From positions 1 through 12,527 of the forward strand of contig CALUAU010000059.1 of the NCBI GenBank assembly GCA_943914115.1: a stretch of DNA of 12,527 bases, given 5' to 3'. Each line of letters begins with the position of its first letter. Position 1 is the stretch's first letter. Under the pieces are notes generated by a model. It was not told where the DNA came from. It was given only the letters and a program-made list of their open reading frames with translations, and did not search any database. Positions 6,699-12,527 of the stretch are shown here, in pieces. The position numbers were made by a program, and so were the translations under genes. Source of the DNA: an uncultured Microbacteriaceae bacterium. GTDB taxonomy: Bacteria; Actinomycetota; Actinomycetes; Actinomycetales; Microbacteriaceae.

Positions 6699-7166
6699 CT
6701 ACCCTGCCTGTTGGCGCTCGGCATGCTCCAAGCTGATCGCCTGCCGCATTGCGGCACGGGCACGATGCGAGTCACCCGCCGCTCGGTAGGCGAGCGAAAG
6801 CCGTGCCCACGCAGCCCACGCTTGTGGAGTTGCCTCTACCTCGTTCTTCCACCGTTCGAAGTCAGCATCGGCAGCTTGACGTACCACACGCCCGCTGGGG
6901 CGCTTTGGCAGGTCGTCTTCGGGCAGTTCATGGGCCTCGGCCAGCTGTTGCAACAAACGATTTCCTTGCATCGCAAACAGCAAATCGCGCGCGACAAACA
7001 CCGCACCAAACAGCGGAAAAACGATAAGCGCCGCACCCATAATGATCGCGACAGGGTCGCCCGAGGTTAGGAGCCCCCAGGAGATTCCGACAACCACAAC
7101 CAGATATAGAGCGGTGAGTAGTGTGACAAATAGTACGCCCCACATGGCCGGTGGCCAACGTTTCAT
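6699..7166 (-). CDS. Small membrane protein with TPR-like C-terminus, function unknown
   Basis: A 155-residue protein I cannot assign to a named function. Two hydrophobic helices are clear, about residues 9-32 (GVLFVTLLTALYLVVVVGISWGLL) and 38-60 (PVAIIMGAALIVFPLFGAVFVA), so it should sit in the cytoplasmic membrane. A basic, charged C-terminal domain follows. Residues about 103-150 (ERWKNEVEATPQAWAAWARLSLAYRAAGDSHRARAAMRQAISLE, split here by eye) have the helix-turn-helix spacing and small residues of one tetratricopeptide repeat, suggesting a protein-binding role on the cytoplasmic face. The start is firm: ATG with GGGGGAG nine bases upstream at 7176-7182. It overlaps the dapB stop by four bases (ATGA) and thyX follows after three bases, so it is part of a coupled dapB-thyX-hemW run. 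Similar proteins are, from memory, found at this spot in other Microbacteriaceae. Confidence 0.85.
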   Translation of the reverse strand: MKRWPPAMWGVLFVTLLTALYLVVVVGISWGLLTSGDPVAIIMGAALIVFPLFGAVFVARDLLFAMQGNRLLQQLAEAHELPEDDLPKRPSGRVVRQAADADFERWKNEVEATPQAWAAWARLSLAYRAAGDSHRARAAMRQAISLEHAERQQAG

Positions 7167-7912
7167 TGGGCGTCGCTCCCCCGCGCTTCACGGCCACTAA
7201 GCCCCAGCAGTTGTTCGAGCCCGACGGTTACTCCGCGCACCTGAGGCGCAGCGTGCAGCGCCCTAGTAATGCCGTAGGCATAGGCGTCGGCTGAGAGGGT
7301 TTCATGGCGGATCTCGAGCGTTTCACCCACACCGCCGAAGATCACACGCTGGTCGGCAACAACCCCACGCAATCGTAACGAGTGAATGGGCACTCCGGCG
7401 ACCACTTCGCCCCGAGCCCGCTGCTGCACAAACGGTGGCGCAAGCGGTGTTTGGCGTGCGTGAGCAATTGCCTCGGCGGTACGCACCGCGGTGCCCGAGG
7501 GCGAGTCAATTTTGCCATCGTGATGTGACTCAATGATTTCCACCGATTCAAAGAGCTTCGCCGCCACTATCGCAAGCTGAGTGCCAAGCACCGACCCGAT
7601 CGAAAAATTGGGCACGATAATAACGCCTCGGTCGGCTGGCAAGCGCGATTCGAGTTCGGCAATACGCGCGCTATTCCAGCCGCTGGTGCCGACAACGACG
7701 TTACTGCCGTGGTGCACTGCAAAATCGACCACACGGCGGGATACCTCATAGTTCGTAACATCAATCACCACGTCGGCGCCGAGCATCTCATCGAGGTCAC
7801 TTGAGCTATCAAGCTGCGCGTGCAGCGCAAACTCGTCGCTCTGTGCAATCAGGTCGCTGATCAGCCGCCCCATCCGTCCGGTGGCGCCGGTAATGGCAAT
7901 TGAAATGGTCAT
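7163..7912 (-). CDS. dapB: 4-hydroxy-tetrahydrodipicolinate reductase DapB
   Basis: Reduces 4-hydroxy-tetrahydrodipicolinate to tetrahydrodipicolinate with NAD(P)H in the diaminopimelate/lysine pathway, which supplies peptidoglycan. The 249-residue length fits the actinobacterial short form. The Rossmann loop GATGRMG is at 9-15, followed by the cofactor and hinge segments VGTSGW at 74-79 and PNFSIGSVLG. The catalytic and substrate signature ESHHDGKIDSPSGTA is at 128-142, with His130 and Lys134 in the positions of the catalytic His and Lys of E. coli DapB. The ATG has only a weak AGG nine bases upstream. A 53-nt gap separates it from the histidine phosphatase gene, the largest gap within this run, so an internal promoter is possible but not visible. 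Its TGA overlaps the next ATG by four bases. Confidence 0.97.
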   Translation of the reverse strand: MTISIAITGATGRMGRLISDLIAQSDEFALHAQLDSSSDLDEMLGADVVIDVTNYEVSRRVVDFAVHHGSNVVVGTSGWNSARIAELESRLPADRGVIIVPNFSIGSVLGTQLAIVAAKLFESVEIIESHHDGKIDSPSGTAVRTAEAIAHARQTPLAPPFVQQRARGEVVAGVPIHSLRLRGVVADQRVIFGGVGETLEIRHETLSADAYAYGITRALHAAPQVRGVTVGLEQLLGLSGREARGSDAQ

Positions 7913-7965
7913 GTGTTTTAGCCTAGGCCCTCACTACCTGCCGCGCGGCGCACTCGACAGCACCA

Positions 7966-8565
7966 CTAGATAGCCGGAAACCACGACAGTCCGGTTCGCT
8001 CCGTCGGTGGCAGATGAGACACGTCCCCAAATAGCACCAGCTCACTCGGTTTTCCGCTGCGCAGGCGAATCACCGTCAGCGCGCAATTGCCGGTGCCGAG
8101 CGCGAGCCAACGCCATTTGGGAAGCTCCAGGGTGCGGCGCACAAACTCACCGATGACAAAATTGTGAGTCACCAGCAGCGTGTGCCGGTCTTCTCCCGAG
8201 CGAGTCAACCAGGTTTCGGCAGCATCATGCATCTGCGCCTCCCCTGCCTCGATATCTTCCTCGCTGACCCCCGAGAAGAAAGTTTCATAAACCTCGGGTG
8301 CACCCTCACCCGATGAAGGGATGCAGTCAAACAGCAGATTTGAGCGCTCGATCGCTGGCCCCTGCGTGTAGTTGTCTAAGATCGCGGCGGTCTCCACCGC
8401 GCGTTCCAGTGGCGAGGTAAACGCCTCATCAAAGGGCACCTGCCGCAACCGGGCGCCGAGTGCGTGGGCCTGACTCTGACCGCGCGGCGACAGCGGACCT
8501 TCATCTATGCCGAACTCGGCATTCTCCTGCTGCCCGTGACGAACCAGATACAGGTAGTGGCTCAT
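7966..8565 (-). CDS. Histidine phosphatase family protein (phosphoglycerate-mutase-like)
   Basis: A 199-residue member of the histidine phosphatase superfamily. The RHG signature is LVRHGQ, with the nucleophile His10. SPLERAVETA at 51-60 supplies the conserved phosphate-binding Arg, and LLVTHNFVIGEFVRR carries the second catalytic His134. LSPRGQSQAHALGARL is the usual region after the first motif. It is too short and divergent to call a glycolytic phosphoglycerate mutase, and the substrate is unknown. The start is the ATG at 8563-8565, which forms an ATGA overlap with the M16 peptidase stop and has GGAG eight bases upstream at 8574-8577. A longer open frame further upstream is shadow of the M16 gene. 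Tight coupling to M16 upstream, with dapB 53 nt downstream, suggests co-expression; a shared function is speculation. Confidence 0.9.
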   Translation of the reverse strand: MSHYLYLVRHGQQENAEFGIDEGPLSPRGQSQAHALGARLRQVPFDEAFTSPLERAVETAAILDNYTQGPAIERSNLLFDCIPSSGEGAPEVYETFFSGVSEEDIEAGEAQMHDAAETWLTRSGEDRHTLLVTHNFVIGEFVRRTLELPKWRWLALGTGNCALTVIRLRSGKPSELVLFGDVSHLPPTERTGLSWFPAI

Positions 8566-9902
8566 AGTGTCTGCTCCAAACGAGTTCTTGCGGCCGCTGC
8601 GAGCGGACCGATCACCGACACCGTGCACAGATTTGCAACCAAATCTTGGGCGAGGGCCTGCACCTCTTCGCGCGTCACCGTTTCGAGCCGGGCCACCGCA
8701 ACATCGAGGTCGCCAAACTCGCCGAGCACCGTTTCGGCGCGGCCCAGCCGATGCATCCGGGTGACATTTGATTCGAGTGCCAGCGCGCCGGCACCGGCGC
8801 CGGATGACACAGCATCGGCTAGCTCACTTTCACTCACCCCGTCATCGGCAATTCGCTGCAGCTCGGCAACGGCCACATCCACTGCCTCAGCGGCTCGGTC
8901 GGGACGGCATCCCACGTAAACACCGCCAATACCGGCATCGGTGTGCCCGGCGCAAAATGAATGCACCGCGTAAGCAAGCCCGCGCTTCTCGCGAACTTCT
9001 TGAAACAACCGTGAGGCCATACCGCCACCGAGTATGTGGTGCAACATCGCATTGGCGGTGCGGCGCTCATCGGTGGCGCGGATGCTGGCTCCAGCGATCA
9101 CGATATTGGTCTGTTCGAGCGCGCGGTCGATATGCGTGAACCCGCCAGCCGGGCGCACGAGCGCCCCGCTACGACGCGCCACCGGCGACTGCCCGGTAGC
9201 AGACGACCATCCGCCCGCTTCGAGCCCGGCAGTAAGAATCTCGAGAGCATGATCATGGTCGACACGTCCGGCGATGGCGACAACGAGCCGGTGCGGCTCA
9301 TAGTTGCGGCGATAGAAGTCGTAGACCTCATCGCGATTCACGGCCGAGATCGAATCGACGGTGCCAGCAATCGGGCGGCCGAGGGGATGCTCACCAAAGT
9401 GGGTGGCCCACGCCGTGTTCCAGAGCACATCAATGGGGTCGTCGTCGCTCATCGCGATCTCTTCGAGGATCACCCCGCGCTCGGTGGCAAACTCTGTCGC
9501 ATCCAGCAGCGATGAGGTGATCATATCGGCGAGCACGGTCAGCGCCATCGGCAGATCGTGATCGCGCACCCGGGCGTGATAGTAGGTCTGTTCGCGCGAG
9601 GTGGCCGCGTTAAAGTCACCGCCGACACGTTCAAACTCGGCAGCCACATCACGTGCGGTACGGCTGGGGGTGCCTTTAAACAGGAGGTGTTCGAGGAAGT
9701 GGCTTGAACCATACTCGGCACCCGATTCATCGCGAGAGCCAAGCGGAACAAAAAATCCGACCGTTGCCGAGGCAGCACCTGGCACATCTTCGGTGATGAG
9801 TCGCAGGCCGTTCTGCAGCACCGATCGACGCAGCCGGGCACCACCGGCAACCTCGGTGTCGATTTCGGGAAGCGAGAGCGGGAGTTCAATGGGCGTAGTC
9901 AT
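8562..9902 (-). CDS. M16 family zinc metallopeptidase (mitochondrial processing peptidase-like)
   Basis: A 446-residue M16B-type peptidase, a class that degrades or processes short polypeptides inside a clamshell chamber. The inverted zinc motif HxxEH is HFLEH at 68-72, with LLFKGT after it. The distal glutamate ligand is in ERGVILEEIAM, with Glu148 exactly 76 residues after the second His, as in the family. The C-terminal half repeats the fold and contains LAYAVHSFCAGHTDAGIGGVYVGC, the usual substrate-binding segment. No signal peptide is seen, so it is probably cytoplasmic. It starts at the ATG at 9900-9902; the ribosome site is weak and the 13-bp inverted repeat TGATCGGCGATCA sits just before it. 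In many Gram-positive genomes this gene follows pnp. Here a plus-strand PEBP gene separates them. It leads the run ending in hemW. Confidence 0.94.
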   Translation of the reverse strand: MTTPIELPLSLPEIDTEVAGGARLRRSVLQNGLRLITEDVPGAASATVGFFVPLGSRDESGAEYGSSHFLEHLLFKGTPSRTARDVAAEFERVGGDFNAATSREQTYYHARVRDHDLPMALTVLADMITSSLLDATEFATERGVILEEIAMSDDDPIDVLWNTAWATHFGEHPLGRPIAGTVDSISAVNRDEVYDFYRRNYEPHRLVVAIAGRVDHDHALEILTAGLEAGGWSSATGQSPVARRSGALVRPAGGFTHIDRALEQTNIVIAGASIRATDERRTANAMLHHILGGGMASRLFQEVREKRGLAYAVHSFCAGHTDAGIGGVYVGCRPDRAAEAVDVAVAELQRIADDGVSESELADAVSSGAGAGALALESNVTRMHRLGRAETVLGEFGDLDVAVARLETVTREEVQALAQDLVANLCTVSVIGPLAAAARTRLEQTL

Positions 9903-9904
9903 GA

Positions 9905-9917
9905 TGATCGGCGATCA
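9905..9917. repeat. 13-bp inverted repeat next to the M16 start codon
   Basis: TGATC-GGC-GATCA begins two bases upstream of the M16 ATG. The arms are perfect but only five bases long. It could form a small hairpin in the leader or bind a regulator, or be chance. Confidence 0.3.
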
Positions 9918-9995
9918 GCCTACCCGCAGCCCTCGACATTCGCCCCATACATCTCCAGGATTCATAGATTCCCGCGTGGCAGCGTAAGCCTCAGG

Positions 9996-10001
9996 TATTA
10001 C
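9996..10001 (+). promoter_or_regulatory. Possible -10 hexamer (TATTAC) for a leaderless PEBP mRNA
   Basis: TATTAC ends nine bases before the PEBP ATG, and no Shine-Dalgarno is visible between them. A transcript starting at or near the ATG would be leaderless or nearly so, which is common in actinobacteria. No convincing -35 element was found. The remainder of the 108-bp divergent gap (9903-10010) should also hold the M16 promoter, which I could not place. Confidence 0.25.
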
Positions 10002-10010
10002 CGACCATTT

Positions 10011-10559
10011 ATGACTGCGAGCTATGACGTGACTCTTCCCACCAATAACCCTTATGAGCAGCTCCCCCAGGTAGCCAAACTGCAGGTGTCGGCAGGCTTC
10101 GCCGATGGTGACACACTTCCCATGACTCATGTGGGTGCTACCCACGGTGGGTCCGAACGCTCACCTGAGCTGCGCTGGCAGGCCGTGCCCGGGGCAATAA
10201 GCTACACCGTCACCTGTTACGACCCCGACGCACCCACCATGTCGGGTTTCTGGCACTGGGTGGTGTACAACATCCCCGCCGACTGTCACGAGCTGCCTGA
10301 AAACGCGGGCACCGGCGACCTTGCCGACCTGCCCGCAGGTACGAGCCTCGGCTTTAACGAGGCGCTCAGCCGCGAGTATATCGGTGCAGCTCCCCCGGCC
10401 GGTCACGGGCCGCACCGCTATTTCTTTACGGTGCAGGCGCTCAACACCCGGCTTGATCTACCCGCTGACCTGACCGCGGCTCGAGTGCACTTCATGCTGC
10501 GCGAGCACGTCATTGCCCGCGGCCACGTGATGACGGTGTTTGAGCAGCCCGCTCAGTAG
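10011..10559 (+). CDS. YbhB/YbcL family Raf kinase inhibitor-like protein (PEBP superfamily)
   Basis: A 182-residue cytoplasmic protein of the phosphatidylethanolamine-binding protein superfamily. The bacterial members have no well-defined role. The two anion-pocket signatures are clear: CYDPDAP at 69-75 followed by SGFWHWVVYNIP, and GHGPHRYFFTVQALN at 131-145. The sequence before them (SPELRWQAVPGAISYTV) and the C-terminal helix (HVIARGHVMTVFE) are also typical. There is no signal peptide. The ATG at 10011 has no clear ribosome site but gives a normal-length protein; an in-frame ATG at 10053 would cut residues before the fold. The gene stands alone on the plus strand between pnp and M16: divergent from M16 and convergent with pnp, with a shared hairpin after its stop. 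This placement suggests an inserted or inverted single-gene unit. Confidence 0.93.
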   Translation: MTASYDVTLPTNNPYEQLPQVAKLQVSAGFADGDTLPMTHVGATHGGSERSPELRWQAVPGAISYTVTCYDPDAPTMSGFWHWVVYNIPADCHELPENAGTGDLADLPAGTSLGFNEALSREYIGAAPPAGHGPHRYFFTVQALNTRLDLPADLTAARVHFMLREHVIARGHVMTVFEQPAQ

Positions 10560-10573
10560 CCCTAAGTGCAACA

Positions 10574-10614
10574 AACTGCGCCCCACCGATCGTAATGATC
10601 GATGGGGTGCAGTT
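10574..10614. terminator. Bidirectional terminator-like hairpin between the PEBP gene and pnp
   Basis: Arms of 18 bases (10574-10591 and 10597-10614) enclose the five-base loop GTAAT. They pair at 16 positions, plus one G-U wobble and one A-C mismatch whichever strand is transcribed. On the minus strand the stem runs into TTTGTTG, a modest U-rich tail fitting termination of pnp. On the plus strand the tail is only TT then CGG, so PEBP termination there would be weaker. It lies 15 nt after the PEBP stop and 44 nt after the pnp stop. Confidence 0.75.
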
Positions 10615-10657
10615 CGGTGAGTAGCGGCTACGCCCCTGGCGTCGCCCGTCTCGTTTA

Positions 10658-12527
10658 CTACTGTGCCGAATCTTCGGTTTCGGCCTTGTTGTCGGCTTCA
10701 TCCTCGTCGAGCACCGGTTCGAGCGAAAGCTTGCCGCGATTATCGATCTTGGTGACGCGCACAAGCAGCTTTTGCCCCACCGAGAGCACCGACTCAACGT
10801 CGTCGATGCGCTTACCGCCGGCGAGCTTACGCACCTCAGAGATGTGCAGCAGGCCGTCTTTACCGGGCAGCAGCGAGATGAAGGCGCCGAACGAGGCAAT
10901 CTTCACGACGGTGCCGAGATACTGTTCGCCAACCTCGGGAGTTTGCGGGTTGGCAATCTGGTTCACGGCATCGCGTGCAGCCTCAGCCGAGGGGCCGTCG
11001 GTTGCGCCGATAAAGACGGTACCGTCATCTTCGATCGAGATCTCAGCACCGGTGTCTTCCTGAATCTGGTTGATGACCTTACCCTTGGGGCCGATCACCT
11101 CGCCGATCTTGTCGACCGGGATCTTCACTGAGATGATGCGCGGTGCGGTGGGGGCCATCTCGTCTGGCTCATCGATCACGGCATTGATTGCCTGATCGAG
11201 GATCTGGATGCGAGCGTCGTGCGCCTGCTGCAGTGCTGCATCAAGCACCTCACTGGGGATACCGTCGAGCTTGGTGTCAAGCTGCAGGGCAGTAATGAAC
11301 TCGGCGGTACCGGCAACTTTGAAGTCCATGTCGCCGAGTGCATCCTCGGCACCGAGGATGTCGGTGAGTGCCTGGTATTTCATCTGGCCGTCAACCTCTG
11401 CTGACACTAGCCCCATCGCGATTCCGGCAACCGTAGCGCGCAGCGGCACACCGGCGTTCAGCAGCGAAAGGGTTGAAGCGCACACCGATCCCATCGAGGT
11501 CGAGCCGTTCGACCCGAGGGCTTCTGACACCTGGCGGATGGCGTACGGGAACTCTTCGCGAGCGGGAAGCACCGCGATTAGCGCCTTCTCGGCAAGGTTG
11601 CCGTGACCAATTTCGCGTCGCTTCGGTGACCCCACCCGGCCAGTCTCTCCGGTCGAATAGGGCGGGAAGTTGTAGTGGTGCATGTAGCGCTTGCTCTCAA
11701 CGGGCGAGAGCGAGTCAATCTGCTGTTCCATCTTGAGCATGTTCAGCGTGGTGACCCCGAGAATCTGAGTCTCGCCGCGCTGGAAGATTGCCGAGCCGTG
11801 CACGCGCGGAACCACGTCAACTTCGGCATCGAGCTGGCGAATATCGGCGACGCCGCGGCCATCCATGCGCACTCCCTCGGCAAGGATGCGGCCACGCACC
11901 ACGTCTTTGGTAACGCTCTTGTAGGCCGCCGAAACCTGTTCGAGCGAGCCCTCAGGCAGCTGTTCAGCCTCAACCTTGGCCGCGATGGCTTCTTTGACAC
12001 GCTCCTTGAGCGCGTCGTCAGCGTCCTGACGCGCGATCTTTTCGGCAATCTGGTAAACGTCACGCAGCTCAGCCTCGGCGAGCGCACGCACCTCATCGAG
12101 CACCTCTGGGGTGTAGGCCGGGAAGGTCGGGTACTCGGCAACCTGCTTATTCACCTGGTCGGCAACCTGTTGCTGGGCGCGGACGAGCTGGGCGATAAAC
12201 GGCTTTGAAGCCTCCAGACCCTGCGCCACAACGCGCTCGTCGGGTTTCTGTGCTCCAGCCTTAATGAGGTCCCAGGCATTGTCGGTGGCCTGTGCCTCAA
12301 CGGTCATGATGGCGATGTCTTCACTGCCGTCCTTGCGGGTGATCAAGCGTCCTGCCACAGTCAGCTCGAATACGGCTTCGTTCAGCTGCGAGTGCTTCGG
12401 GAAAGCCACCCACTGACCGTCGATCAGCGCGATCCGCACCGCACCAATCGGACCCGAGAACGGGACACCTGAGATCTGCGACGACATCGACGCCGCGTTT
12501 ACCGCGAGCACATCATAGGTTTCGTCG
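10658..12527 (-). CDS. pnp: Polyribonucleotide nucleotidyltransferase (PNPase), N-terminus beyond the window
   Basis: Phosphorolytic 3'-to-5' exoribonuclease that trims and degrades mRNA and can add tails in reverse; works as a trimer and, in some bacteria, in a degradosome. The visible 622 residues begin with DETYDVLAVNAASMSSQISG in the first RNase PH domain and lack only the N-terminal part. The alpha-helical linker (about residues 130-210), the second RNase PH domain (DGRG at about 222, MHHYNFPPYSTGETGR, SNGSTSMGSVCAS, GDMDFKVAGT), a KH domain (GEVIGPKGKVINQI near 475) and an S1 domain (about 530-605, LLHISE) follow in the normal order. The tail is acidic (DEDEADNKAETEDSAQ). In many actinobacteria the M16 peptidase gene follows directly; here a convergent PEBP gene intervenes, and a hairpin follows the stop. 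Confidence 0.97.
   Translation of the reverse strand, partial: DETYDVLAVNAASMSSQISGVPFSGPIGAVRIALIDGQWVAFPKHSQLNEAVFELTVAGRLITRKDGSEDIAIMTVEAQATDNAWDLIKAGAQKPDERVVAQGLEASKPFIAQLVRAQQQVADQVNKQVAEYPTFPAYTPEVLDEVRALAEAELRDVYQIAEKIARQDADDALKERVKEAIAAKVEAEQLPEGSLEQVSAAYKSVTKDVVRGRILAEGVRMDGRGVADIRQLDAEVDVVPRVHGSAIFQRGETQILGVTTLNMLKMEQQIDSLSPVESKRYMHHYNFPPYSTGETGRVGSPKRREIGHGNLAEKALIAVLPAREEFPYAIRQVSEALGSNGSTSMGSVCASTLSLLNAGVPLRATVAGIAMGLVSAEVDGQMKYQALTDILGAEDALGDMDFKVAGTAEFITALQLDTKLDGIPSEVLDAALQQAHDARIQILDQAINAVIDEPDEMAPTAPRIISVKIPVDKIGEVIGPKGKVINQIQEDTGAEISIEDDGTVFIGATDGPSAEAARDAVNQIANPQTPEVGEQYLGTVVKIASFGAFISLLPGKDGLLHISEVRKLAGGKRIDDVESVLSVGQKLLVRVTKIDNRGKLSLEPVLDEDEADNKAETEDSAQ

Noticed and set aside
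7913..7965. Palindromes GCCTAGGC and GCCGCGCGGC between the histidine phosphatase gene and dapB
   Set aside because: They are short, have no loop and no T-tract, and such GC palindromes are expected by chance in high-GC DNA. No promoter was recognisable.
8566..8628. Upstream start for the histidine phosphatase gene (220 residues)
   Set aside because: The extra 21 residues overlap M16 coding sequence, while the ATG at 8565 has GGAG at eight bases and gives the normal family N-terminus.
1..12527. A hidden defence, mobile or CRISPR system
   Set aside because: Genes of recognisable conserved families fill the window with short gaps. No transposase, integrase, toxin-antitoxin pair, regularly spaced repeats or tRNA-like structure was seen.

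Overview
The window is about 12.5 kb of conserved housekeeping chromosome from a high-GC Gram-positive bacterium. The protein sequences and gene order suggest Actinobacteria, order Micrococcales, probably Microbacteriaceae. This rests on the style of the HemW N-terminus, the hrcA-dnaJ-rsmE-HIT-phoH order, a DUF4870 protein beside hrcA, and pnp and an M16 peptidase close to dapB and thyX. The genus cannot be read from the sequence. I see no tRNA, rRNA, insertion sequence, phage gene, CRISPR array or defence island, and no gene-free stretch longer than 300 bases.

Layout from right to left, the direction most genes are read. pnp (polynucleotide phosphorylase) is on the minus strand and is cut at its 5' end by the right edge. 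A plus-strand gene for a PEBP/YbhB-like protein converges on it, and an imperfect 18-bp hairpin that could stop transcription both ways lies between them. Diverging from the PEBP gene is a tight minus-strand run: M16 zinc peptidase, histidine phosphatase, dapB (lysine and cell-wall precursor synthesis), a small two-helix membrane protein with a TPR-like tail, thyX (flavin-dependent thymidylate synthase) and hemW (radical-SAM heme chaperone). Most junctions in this run overlap or are a few bases apart, so co-transcription and translational coupling are likely. The gap before dapB is 53 nt.

A plus-strand gene for a DUF4870 membrane protein with an Asn/Gln/Pro-rich tail then converges on hemW with only 27 bp between stops. 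It diverges from the heat-shock run hrcA-dnaJ-rsmE-HIT-phoH, which leaves the window inside phoH. Between the DUF4870 gene and hrcA is a CIRCE-type inverted repeat (9-9-9, one mismatch), overlapping a TACAAT -10-like hexamer. HrcA therefore probably represses its own operon, including this dnaJ.

Functionally the window combines RNA turnover and ribosome modification (pnp, rsmE, phoH), protein quality control (dnaJ, M16, hrcA), and metabolism (dapB, thyX, hemW). I found no convincing undescribed multi-gene system. The points most worth a second look are the small coupled genes of unassigned role (histidine phosphatase, TPR membrane protein, DUF4870 protein), the opposite-strand PEBP gene between pnp and M16, the regulatory sites, and frequent TTG starts combined with gene overlaps.
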